Positions 1 to 9,469 of a stretch of DNA of 64,000 nt are shown here, piece after piece. The notes beneath the pieces are model-generated. The model saw only the letters and a list, made by a program, of their open reading frames with translations, made no database searches and had not been told where the DNA came from. Origin of the DNA: Phoebastria nigripes. Its lineage: Eukaryota; Chordata; Aves; Procellariiformes; Diomedeidae. How positions within the stretch are numbered: the first letter of the stretch is position 1; every line of letters begins with the position of its first letter. The position numbers and the translations under genes are program-made. The stretch covers positions 2,888,769 through 2,952,768 of the forward strand of contig JAYKAV010001887.1 in the NCBI GenBank assembly GCA_035582835.1, in the 5' to 3' direction.

Positions 1-135
1 ACCGCCGGGAGCCGCTCTCCTCTCCCTGGCGACATCCAGCCCCGGGGACAAGGGGATCTGGGGGGGGGCCCCGAACCCGAAGCGAGCAAGCACATTAAAA
101 TCCCCGGCGTCTCTTTAGGTACCTGCTGCCTCACC
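1..135 (+). promoter_or_regulatory. CXCL14: CXCL14 5' leader and promoter-proximal DNA, cut by the window edge
   Basis: GC-rich DNA with a run of nine G around base 61 leads directly into the CXCL14 start codon. The ATG at 136 sits in a good initiation context (cacc before ATG). An AT-rich 'attaaaat' near 94-101 could be a weak TATA-like element, but I cannot place the transcription start. A 'ctctttag' at 111-118 resembles a splice acceptor; human CXCL14 has its 5' UTR and start codon in one exon, so I read this as coincidence. The rest of the promoter lies to the left of the window. Confidence 0.55.
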
Positions 136-199
136 ATGAAGCTCCTGACAGCAGCTTTGCTTCTGCTGTTCATCGCGATGTGCCTAGCCAGCGCAGAAG
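136..199 (+). CDS. CXCL14: CXCL14 coding exon 1 (signal peptide)
   Basis: ATG at 136. The exon encodes [20 protein letters not shown], then Glu and the first base of a Gly codon. The donor is gaag|gtaagt, with GT at 200-201. It is a classic hydrophobic secretion signal ending in small residues suitable for signal peptidase. Confidence 0.95.
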
Positions 200-3100
200 G
201 TAAGTTGGTTTATTCTGCTTATTCCCATGTAAACCTCTTTTCCAGGGGGTTGCTTTTCCAGGAATTTTTATTCGCCTCTCGATAGCCTTGAGTTGGATTT
301 AGCTGTCCCCTGCATGTTGGGAAAAGTGATGTATTGTGTCTGTGGGGTAAGGTAGCTGCAAGTTATTTAAAGGTGGAAGTAGAGGTAAAATACATGCAAC
401 AAAGTTGAGTCTTCATTGCAAGCCAAATAGCCCCAACTCACAGCGTGGGAGGTCACGCCGTGTTCTCTGTTATTCAAGAATATAGCTCAAATATCTCCTT
501 CGAAACTGAGGGTGGTTTTCACAGGGAAAATAGAGCAGAGCTGGATGTGATGNGATAGCACAAATTCCACCGGGTGTGCCAGTGTGCATTTGCTGCTGTG
601 CACAAAAATGATAGTTAAACACTCAGCTTTTGTCTGGCTGCGAATGCACCACAGCATCCGTGCAAGGAGAAATGACTGGAAGTCCTACAAAGTCCAAGAG
701 ANGTGAGCGAATGAGAAAGTAGCTGAGATGTGCTTTTGCTTGCTCAGTTTAAAGCGAGTTCTGACTCTTTCCTTTTGTTAAATACAATTACATTTAATCC
801 CAGCAGGTGCACTTTAAAAAGATCTCATATTTACTAAGCCTCAGAACATACACAGTGCTCTAAAACATAATTCCCAGAAAGTCACTACCTTTTCCTGGGA
901 TATAGCAAAGAAAATACTACTCTTTTTAAGCTCAACAGCATTACAAAATTCAGCTTTTCCCACTGAGGCTTGAAAGACCAAAAACTGAAGTTTGTGTGCA
1001 CACATAGGCTGGCGGGGAAGGGACGCTTGGTATGCAGGAGGCTTTGCAAGGCACATGAGAAAATGCTTTCTCTTGTAGGCGTAAAGTGCAAATGTTCAAG
1101 AAAAGGTCCTAAAATAAGGTTCTCTAATGTACGGAAGCTGGAAATAAAACCGAGGTACCCGTTTTGCGTGGAAGAGATGATTATGTAAGTTTTCCTTCAT
1201 TTATTGCTTTCTGTTTCCCTATCAGCTGAATTGCTTTACCTTATACTGCAAATTCCTTCTTTGTTCTTTGTTTTTCTCATGCCCTGGCATGCTAATTTCT
1301 GGGAATAGGCATTTGCTATATCAGATGCAATAAAATGTGCAATTCTGACCAAAAACCCAGCTATCATTTTTCGACATAATTTTTTTGCTCAAAGAAATAT
1401 TTACAGAACAGGTAGCGATAAAAGGATAATCATTAATTCAAGTGAAGATAGGAACAAATCCTACTGCAAACCGCCTGATATAAAATCCCCAACTATTTAC
1501 TCAAGTTATTTGGGGCATGCAGAGTAAGAACATGAGCAGAGTTTGGTCCATCGTGGTTTCTGCAAGGAAGAGTTATCCCAACCAGAGTCAGATTTTTGCC
1601 TGCGTTGTACCAGAGCCATCCCCTTGCATTCGATGGGATTACCTAGCACATAAGAAAATGCTTTCCTCCCCGTCTCACTGCAAGCCGTGACCAATGCTGC
1701 CGTGAAATCTCAAAGTGATGTAGTGACTAACCGAACCAAGGCAGGTACGGGGATTTTTGACATCTCTGATGACTGCCTCAAAAGGAGGGGTTTTTTTTAG
1801 ATTTTAAATATGGGTGGTTTGTGGGGTTTTTTTGTCCCGTTTTGGATATTTTAAGATCCCCCAACAAAACACCATCCAACCAGCACGTGGGGCTGGATAA
1901 CGACCAGAAGGGCAGATTAGCCAAGAAGACTGCACCGAGCCCCTCTGCCACCTAAGAGGGGGGGAAAAGGGTCCCAAGAGCAGCTCCACCCCCAGAACAC
2001 CAAGGACTGATTTACTCCAGCATCTGTGCTCCCTCACTGAACGTTTGCCATTCGCTTAATCTTAGAAAGGTGCTTTAACAGCAGGATCCAAGTCCTCTCC
2101 TGCTGAGCCGCATACCACCACCAGCGCTCTGTAATGCACACAGGGCCAAATCCTGCCCATCTGACTGGCGCAAACAAGGAGATACCACGGGAGCCTGATC
2201 CTGCCCACACAGAAATGGCTCGCCAGACTCGTCGGAGGGTGTATGGAGGAGGAATGGAGAGCCAAGCTTCCTTAGGCTTCCTCCAGATTTACACCAGCAT
2301 CACTGTGAGCAATGCTTAGCTCAGGGAACATCAGACCCACCTCTCTGAAGCCCAAAATAACTGATGGTGACCCGAACAGAAAAATGCTTGCAGAGCATCA
2401 CTGCCTGAATTAGTTCCTTGCAGCTTTACTTTGTTTGCTTTGACCTTTCAGTAGCAAAAGGATGGTGTAGAGGAGCACTAACTCTTCGCATCCCACTTCA
2501 GGCATCTGCCTGAAAGCAGCTGGTGGCCGGGGGGTATAAAATAAATCTCATTAATGCAACATTTCACTTTCAATCAGAAAGTCGGGAAAGCTGGAATGCC
2601 GTGCATGAGCGGTTGCTTTCCCAGCTGGATAGCTATGCAGATGCCGAGCAATGCTATTCAAGCCTGGAGGGTTGCCCTGGGTTTGCAGCGCCTGTGGGGA
2701 CAGAGCCGTCCCATCGCTCTCCCATTGCTGCTGCTGCCTGCGGGCGGGCAGGGCTAACGTGCTGCCGTCGCTGCCCGTCCAGCTACCCTAATGCAGTCTG
2801 AAGTCAGTATTGAAAGCAAACTGAAATTAATATTCTGAGAACCAATTGATTCTGGATGAGGCACAGAAGAGCTAAATTCCTGCAACAGAGTTTTTGTTGC
2901 TGCGGTGATCATCTAAAATGAGTTGTCGAAGCTGGGTCCCCTCCTGCCCTTCTCAAAAGCTCTCATACGTTTTCATATAGCAGAAACATGATATAAATGA
3001 TGTTTGGCAGAGAAGTAGTACGTATGGGGGTGCAGTTTAGGAAGTAATTTGTCTTTGGCCATAACCCCCCCAGCAGAGCTGTGGTACAGGGTAAGAGCTA

Positions 3101-6100
3101 AACCGAGTCCTCAGTCTAGTCAAAACCTATCAAGATTCATGGTACATCTAGCAGTAATTGTGTGTGTATCTGTCTCCCAGAATGAGGAAAAGCAGCAGAA
3201 AATAGGAGGGAGGTTTAACTCTTTCTGCCTGAAAGGATCCAAGCCCCCTCCACATATTGTCCCATCCCAAAGAGGGGGGATGTGTCAGGGTGAGAACAGC
3301 TGATAGGAAACAGGCGCCACTGGGAGCCTTTCTCAAGGGACAGCCGAGGTGGATGGCAGTCCCTGCACCGGCTTGGGATGAAAGGACCAGAGCCAGGACC
3401 CTTGTGGCCCTGGGGACAGGGTATTTGTAGGCAGAGGTGCAGCCCCATCATCCCTGCAGACGAGATGTGTGGGGGCACAAGGCACTGGGGATCACAGACT
3501 GACCCAAGGGTGCTCATCACAGCCCTGGAGGCATGGACATACTGGGGAGGATTTTGGCACAGGGACCCTCAGACACCGTGGGTGAAGGCTCCAGTCTCCA
3601 AGCCCTGGGCAGCTAAGGGGCAGCTCAGCACACACCCCTAGCGTGAGTCCCAAATCCCACTGGAGGGATCTCGCTGGAGATGCAAGTTCTGGTGCTTCAG
3701 TCACTTCTCCAGCCCTCTCAACCTCTTCTTGCAGCCCATCCAGACACTCCTCACTCAGGGTATTGGCTCCCACAGCACCTCTTCTTAGGCACATCCCCTT
3801 ACATCTGCCGGACCAGCATCCCCAAGAGCAGGGCCAGGTCAGCTCAGGGTGCCCAAAAATGCTACGACCCAACCCTGTGCCCACAGCATCAGGAACTGCA
3901 CAGGAGCTGCAGAGGACCATGGGGCTGCCTTGGAAATGTCTCCTCTGCTGCCCAGCCTCCAACATCAAAGCAGAAAACCTACATGTGATGTCAAAACAAC
4001 GCATCTCAGCCTGAGAAAAGACCCAGTTCACCCGAGAAGCAAACCATGCATCTCCTCCCTCCTCAGACTGCAGGCTCTAGTTAATCCAGAATTGTCCTTC
4101 ACTGCTTCTGGTGCAAATGTAGGGCTTGCTGCTTTTCAGAGGCGCTCCTGCTCCTCTCTTCCTGTGATTCAGCTTGCCCATCACTTTCTGGAAATACCCT
4201 CTATGGTCTGTCAGAAGAGAAACCCAAGCCAAGGTCTGGCATCAGCCAAGCACAGATGGCACAGCTGAGAAGATGGCTGCTGGATGGAGAAACTTTGCAC
4301 CAACCTCAAGTCCCTTAAAACTTGCATGCCTTGTGCCTTCAGTGGAGGTTTGGTTTCACTCCCATTCAAAGCTACAGGAAAACTCTCCTTCTCACATACG
4401 TACTGATCTCCAGAGGAGTCAGCTGAGAACACCCTTAGAACAGAGATAGTCCATAGATTTTAGCAGTGACCCTTCCCTTTCTGATGCCTGCAGCCACAGA
4501 GGCTCTTGGAGGCCTTCCACTGCTTTCCCACGTGTTGGGGAAAGGGCCACATCCTCCCAGAAAACAACCTGAAAATTACACCTTATCTTTTTGTGACTTT
4601 AGCTTATACCTGATGGAGGTGGAGCAGAAAGGGGAGCAGGGAAGAAGGTTAATTGAATGGAAAGAACTATTTGAACACCTTGTATAACCTTGAAATGGGA
4701 AACGTGGTGAGACCCTTAGCTGAGCTCACGCAGGCAACACNCAGCGTTTCACTTCATTGGGCACATCCCCTCCGCACCAGGTGGGTGAGCTGGGAAAGTT
4801 TGCAAGGCACTTTTTCCTGTGTTAGAAGATAAACAGCTCCTTTCTGAACCAAACCATAAAAGAAGCCCATCAATATGCACAGGTATTTCTGGTTTCTGCC
4901 ATCGTTTTACTTATGTCTCTAGCAGTGTTTAAATAATTCCATTATAGTATTTTAGTTAAACCAAAAACCGCATTTCCCTGTTATGGATGGTGTTTCCAGA
5001 AAATTAATAAATGGTTTGTTGGGGTGGTTTTGGGGGGTTTTTTTGTTGTTTTTTTGTTTTGTTTTTTTAAATCACAAAATTAATACCAAAAACAGAAAAC
5101 TGCTTGGTTTTGAGCTCTAAGAAATTATAGCAGTCTTGACATTTCTAGAAAGCCATCCTCTTGGGAAGCAGCTCCAGGTCTCTCGTGTCACCTTGGTTGT
5201 GGCAGACCAAGTGGTGATAGCTTCACTAAGCCCTCTGGGAAGAAACCTAAAACGGTGGGAAAACTTTTGCCATGTTTTGCCTCCCAGCACGTCTTGTCCT
5301 GACAATAAGGGGAAACCAAACCGCTGCTGCCGGCAAGCAGAGAGGGATCAGCCTGTGATCAGAGGAGGCTGAAGCCCCCAGGACTGCCTGCCTGGGGCTC
5401 AGAGCTAGTCCGTTGGGCGCACAGGCACCCTGCCATGTGCAAGTATTTAAGATATTGCTGACTGAAAAAAAAAAATTAAAAAAGAAAAGGGGAAAAAAAC
5501 CCAATCAATCAATGAACCAGGTCTGATCTTTTCTCTTGGATGCAGCATTGTTGAGTGTAAGGGAACTACCTCCTCATGCAAAGATCTTGCGGTTGCCTGA
5601 ATGAACCCTAATTAAATCAGCTATTAAGCTCAAAAGAAAATATCTAACAGACAGGCAGAGCAAACCCACTGATTAAAAACAGTGGGTAAGTCTTCATCTG
5701 GTACAACCTAGTATAACTCTGGACAATATTGCACTGCACTGATTGATAACAGCTGAAGATCTGCTCCAATATCATTACAATAAACTCAAATATCTGCCAT
5801 AAAACNCAGAGCATGAAAACCCTTCCACTGCCCACCTGGCTGAGAGCCGATTTTGGCATTTACCCGGAGCGGGAGCAGAGGACCGGCGTGTCCCCCGACT
5901 CCCGTAACCTGTGCTCGCTTGCCTTGCAGCGTAACTCTGTGGACNCGGGTGAGAGGGGAGCAGCAGCACTGCTTAAACCCCAAACGCCAAAACACAGTGA
6001 GGCTGCTGAAGTGGTACAGAGTATGGAAAGAGAAAGGCAGGTGAGTATGAATTTGCTCAATGGGTGAGGGGGAAGGTGGCAAGTTGGGCAATCAGCAATG

Positions 6101-8308
6101 TTCAGACATAGAGAGGCCAGGGAAACATACACACTGCAAATGCTCTATCCAGCATGGAGGATGTATTTCATTACCAAAATTACGGTTATAAATGGATGTT
6201 CTTGATGTTATTTCTTTCCTGCCACATGCAGTCCTCACTTCTATTTTAGTATTAGGCTGTTCCGACTATAAATAGTAATTACTTTGTGTTAAACTATTCA
6301 TCAGCTGATGTTCTCAGTTATTTACATACATTCACCTCCCTTCTATGGGTAAAAAGCCAAGATGAAAAGCTAAATTACTTTCACACGGTCACAAGGAAAG
6401 CAGCCAGCAGAGCTGGGAAGAGCATGCCCTGTCACACACCTTAATCACACCACCTCAAAATCATTGACATCTGATGATGCAGATATTTGCCAATTTTAAC
6501 TAGTGTATCATTCCCAGAAAAACAGTAACTTGCTGGTAAGAATCTCTGCTGCCTTCTCCCTTGCAAAGAGGATTTTTTTTTTTTTTTTTCACAAGCCATC
6601 AGTCATAGATAGAAGAGAGAGAGCAAGAAACATGAATTCTTGATGGTTGATGGTCAGCGGTGATGTCCCTATCTGTAATTAAGGAGCGCTGCACAACTCC
6701 TGCCACCCCTCCAGCCATGGCCAAGAAAGAGCCTCCACACGCAGTACAGTCCCACCAAACCCTGATCCTCCTCAACTGATGGGAAATTTGCTCCCCAAAA
6801 TTGAGCTCAAAACAAGGCCAGCGAGCACCGAGCCCCATCTCTCAGCAGGTCCAAGGGTGCCAGCGAGCTCCGGCACAGCCACGCGGTGCCCGGGGGCACA
6901 GGCAATGCCACAGCACTGCAAGCGGTGGTGGGTGCCGAGCCCCTTGGCCAGCTCCCCTGACTCCCTGCAAGCTCCCTGCAGCTGCTCCATAAACAGAGCA
7001 CGTGGGGAAGCCCTGGCTGTTGCATAACCACATATTTACACCATTCCCCTCTTTTTTTTTTTTTTTTTTTTTTCATAAGGCCATCACTAAGATGACAAAG
7101 GATGCTCAGCCCCAGGCTTGTGCATTTAGGAAACGTGCAGGGTTCCCCCGAGCGGACCCGAGAGGAGGGATGCCCCATGCAAGGCTGTGAGGGCCAGGGT
7201 CTGCATGCTGCAGACTAGCGCCTGTCTGCAGATAACAGTGCTGCTCGCAGTTTCCTCTGTAGCCCAAAATAAAGGTCAGCTCGAGGCTTCCCCGCAGTCC
7301 AGCCAGGGGATGGGGACCGTCCCTGCTGCCAGGGAGAAGAGGAGGAACGGTGAGCCCAGCGTCCCCACGGCTTTGGCTGCCAGCCTGGGGCTTGCGGAAA
7401 GGATGCAGCACAACCCTCAGCGTTTTACCTTGCTTTGCCTTGCCCAGCGCTGGCATCGCCCCGCTGCGGCATGCCACCCCTGCCTCACGCCCAGCAGGTC
7501 CCCAACACTGCTAACCGGGCAAGCAGGGCAGCCGAGCTGAACTGCAGCTGAAGAAGCATCAAGTGATTATTTCAGACATAAAGAACCTGATTTAAACCAA
7601 GTCCTCGTAATAAATCAACAATTTGTCAGTGCCTTCAGTGCCAGCTGTACCAAACCCACTGAATTGCTTCCCAGGAAGAGTCAGGGAATTTAAATGTAAA
7701 TTTAAGTTTACATTTAAACATAGTCCAAACATGAATCTCTTCCCCAAAACAGCATTGCCCCTAGTTTTCCCCCATGCCATGGAAAACTACTTTCATGTAT
7801 GCTCCCCAAAGAGCCAAGGCAAACAAGCCTGCCAGGTAGCCTTCTCAGGATGTAAACTAGAAAAATAATACTGCCTATAACATTATTCCAAACATAACAG
7901 ATACTGTGAATTTATTACCTACGTACAGCTCATGATATATTTCAACACTTGTATACGAGATAGGGACTTTCCAGTGGTGTATTAGCAGATGTAGATTTCT
8001 TCATCTTATGTATCTTGATAATCGTGGCAGAGCATTTACTCCCTACATGCCTGCAAGATGCACCGGTGTCAAAGTCCGCCCCTCCTCCCAGATGCTTTAT
8101 GGATAGCAATCCGGTGACTGCTGAAGTCAATAACTTACTTTCCAATTTACTTAAGCAAAGGCTAAAAATCTGGCTTCTGTTTTGTTGTCGTTTGTGGGGG
8201 GNTTTATTATTAATTTTTATTACTATTATTTGGAAGGCAGTTTTTTCCATTCACAGTTTAAGCATCTTGCTCTTGGCTTTCCTTCTGTTTAGGGTTTATG
8301 AAGAATAA
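136..8308 (+). CDS. CXCL14: CXCL14 (BRAK) secreted CXC chemokine, complete four-exon coding region
   Basis: The coding sequence joins 136-199, 1079-1184, 5930-6040 and 8293-8308 (297 nt, 98 residues plus TAA). All three introns have GT..AG ends, in phases 1, 2 and 2. The product is a small secreted chemoattractant. Residues 1-22 are a hydrophobic signal peptide starting [12 protein letters not shown]. The mature part starts [14 protein letters not shown], with the CXC pair at Cys25 and Cys27 and the other two disulfide cysteines at Cys51 and Cys71. It lacks the ELR motif and ends [15 protein letters not shown], the typical basic CXCL14 tail. Length matches the 99-residue human form that starts at the second Met. 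It differs from mammals mainly in exon 3, where WTRVR stands in the place of VSRYR. One undetermined base (5945) falls in the third position of a Thr codon and does not change the protein. NEUROG1 follows in the same orientation, as in other amniotes. Confidence 0.96.
200..1078 (+). other. CXCL14: CXCL14 intron 1 (879 nt)
   Basis: A phase-1 intron with a gtaagt donor and a ttctcttgtag acceptor. AT-rich, with isolated undetermined bases at 553 and 702. I see no repeat or separate gene in it. Confidence 0.9.
1079..1184 (+). CDS. CXCL14: CXCL14 coding exon 2 (CXC motif)
   Basis: Encodes the end of the Gly codon, then [14 protein letters not shown] to CVEEMI and two bases of the next Ile codon. 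It carries the CXC cysteines and the third cysteine. The acceptor is tcttgtag|gc and the donor is ttat|gtaagt. It is nearly the same as mammalian CXCL14 through the [11 protein letters not shown] stretch. Confidence 0.95.
1185..5929 (+). other. CXCL14: CXCL14 intron 2 (4745 nt)
   Basis: A phase-2 intron. It holds an ancient palindromic amniote repeat at about 2140-2312, short T and A runs near 5034-5065 and 5465-5490, and otherwise unique sequence. Several open frames of up to 179 codons occur, for example around 3492-4031 on the minus strand. None resembles a known domain, and stop-poor GC-rich intron sequence explains them. Confidence 0.88.
2140..2312. repeat. Ancient amniote interspersed repeat, palindromic type
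   Basis: The left part reads 'gggccaaatcctgccc' followed by 'ctgactggcgcaaac'. The right part reads 'ccagatttacaccagc'. These match the two arms of a very common diverged repeat of turtles, crocodilians and birds, in which 'gggccaaatcctg', 'actggtgtaaat' and 'gatttacaccagtg' recur around a 'gaagtcaatgg' core. Recognition is from memory of the motif. The family name is not certain. Confidence 0.55.
5930..6040 (+). CDS. CXCL14: CXCL14 coding exon 3 (fourth cysteine, C-terminal helix)
   Basis: The acceptor is cttgccttgcag|c and the donor is aggcag|gtgagt. It encodes [18 protein letters not shown] and then [18 protein letters not shown]. It contains the fourth conserved Cys and the amphipathic C-terminal helix. 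Compared with human, WTRVR occupies the place of VSRYR and the spacing between cysteines 3 and 4 is one residue shorter. Base 5945 is undetermined but codes for Thr whichever base it is. Confidence 0.94.
6345..6440 (-). repeat. MIR-like SINE remnant, antisense
   Basis: The order 'atgggtaaaaagcc', 'aaattactttcacacggtcac' (shortened here), 'gcagagctgggaa' follows the reverse complement of the MIR 3' half (ACTGAGGC..AAGTNACTTGCCCAAGGTCAC..GCAGAGCTGGGA). It is heavily diverged, as expected for an element older than the bird-mammal split. Confidence 0.5.
7689..7718. repeat. Perfect 12-bp inverted repeat with 6-nt loop
   Basis: The arm tttaaatgtaaa (7689-7700) is exactly repeated in reverse complement as tttacatttaaa (7707-7718) around tttaag. 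It can form an AT-only hairpin or cruciform inside CXCL14 intron 3. The pairing stops at the arms, so I see no larger MITE. Confidence 0.8.
8293..8308 (+). CDS. CXCL14: CXCL14 coding exon 4, 16 coding nt
   Basis: After the acceptor cttctgtttag, one base completes the Arg codon (AG|G), followed by GTT TAT GAA GAA TAA, giving VYEE and stop. This matches the invariant VYEE end of CXCL14. The exon is tiny only in its coding part; it continues into the long 3' UTR. Confidence 0.95.
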
Positions 8309-9465
8309 GAGAAGCAGCATGAGGAACGGAGCGGACTCCCTTGGCTGGCATAGGACTGGGCTCTGCAGAAGAGTATTTCTCTCTCACAGACATAAGACAC
8401 AAATTCTATATTATTATAAAGCACTTTTTACCAAGGGTCAGTTTTTACATTTTATAGCCATGTGCAAAAGGCTTCCAGATTTCACAAGCATCTATTGCAC
8501 TTCAGATTTCATACCCGTCTGCTCTGTACTGAGATTGGGAAAACTCATGCTTTTCATTTTAAAGAGGTTGTTTTTTGGGGGTTGGGTTTTTTTTTTTATT
8601 GTTATTCATTCATACTTCACTATGATTGCAATCGAGCTTTATAAGCTCATTAGACAAACAGTAATGTTTGTAAAGGTGTTATACAGCCGCGTCCCTCGCC
8701 CTTTTGCAGTGGGAAAGCTTCGGTGCTGTGGTTGTTTGTCATGTTTGCAGCCTCCACCGTAGTCAGGCAAAGCGGGGACCGCAGATGAGCTTGCTGGGGA
8801 AGATGCCACGGAAATGTCGTGGCTGTAACTGCAGAAGTGAGGTCCCTCGGCACATCATCAAAGGAGTACAAACATCATTTGTGTACCTCTTCTTTAATGG
8901 ACTTGAGGTCTTGCTGCAAGGTGAACGTACCATATCTCCCATTTAACGTTTCATGCATTAGAAAGCATTTCTAGGTCATTTTTATTACTAAGAAAACGGT
9001 GTTGTTGTTTTGGTTTTTTTTTTTTCCCCACCTGAAGTTCTTACAGAAAGTTTGTGGCTTCAGTACTGAGANATTTTAAGCTTCAAGACTGTTGTGTATG
9101 ATTTCCTAGATTTGTAGCAACAACAAAAAAAGCCTTTAAAAGGTACCTTTTTATGAAAAATATGATAGGGCAAACATATAAATACTATATATGTTTTAGT
9201 CACAATACAACGTATTCATTATTTTGAATGTAATACTTCAATGTTAAGCAGTGCATTCCTCTTTTTAAAATAACAAAACTACCTTTTCATTTGTAAATAT
9301 ACTATAGGAAGTCTCCCTATATTATCTTTCTGTATAATGTACTGTACTGCTAAATTATCATATGCTATTTAAATGTTTGAAACATTTAGAAGGTTGCATG
9401 CAGATTTCATATTTCTTTCTAAGACAAATGAAAAAAATAATAAAAAATATATTTAAAAAAAATCT
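8309..9465 (+). other. CXCL14: CXCL14 3' UTR
   Basis: About 1.15 kb, increasingly AT-rich toward the end, with ATTTA-type pieces, for example around 8410-8480 and 9366-9390. The end is inferred from the poly(A) signal at 9439. An ORF of 154 codons inside it (8298-8762) has no recognisable domain and is not a gene. Confidence 0.75.
9439..9444 (+). terminator. CXCL14: CXCL14 poly(A) signal AATAAA
   Basis: AATAAA in the context aaaaataataaaaaat, followed within 40 nt by a T/G-rich stretch (ttgctcttaagtttcttt). It is the best placed signal for a long 3' UTR. Exact cleavage is not known. Confidence 0.65.
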
Positions 9466-9469
9466 GACA

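Larger units (their letters stand above)
6041..8292 (+). other. CXCL14: CXCL14 intron 3 (2252 nt)
   Basis: A phase-2 intron from gtgagt to ccttctgtttag. It contains an antisense MIR-like SINE remnant (about 6345-6440), T runs at 6573-6589 and 7053-7073, and a perfect 12-bp inverted repeat at 7689-7718. A 'gctgaagtcaat' near 8119-8130 may be one more trace of the ancient amniote repeat. Confidence 0.88.

Noticed and set aside
111..120. Splice acceptor before the CXCL14 start codon
   Set aside because: ctctttag fits, but CXCL14 in other vertebrates has its leader and start codon in one exon, and nothing else supports a split leader.
3492..4031. 179-codon minus-strand open frame in CXCL14 intron 2
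   Set aside because: Plus-strand frames overlap it, no domain, and it lies in intron DNA.
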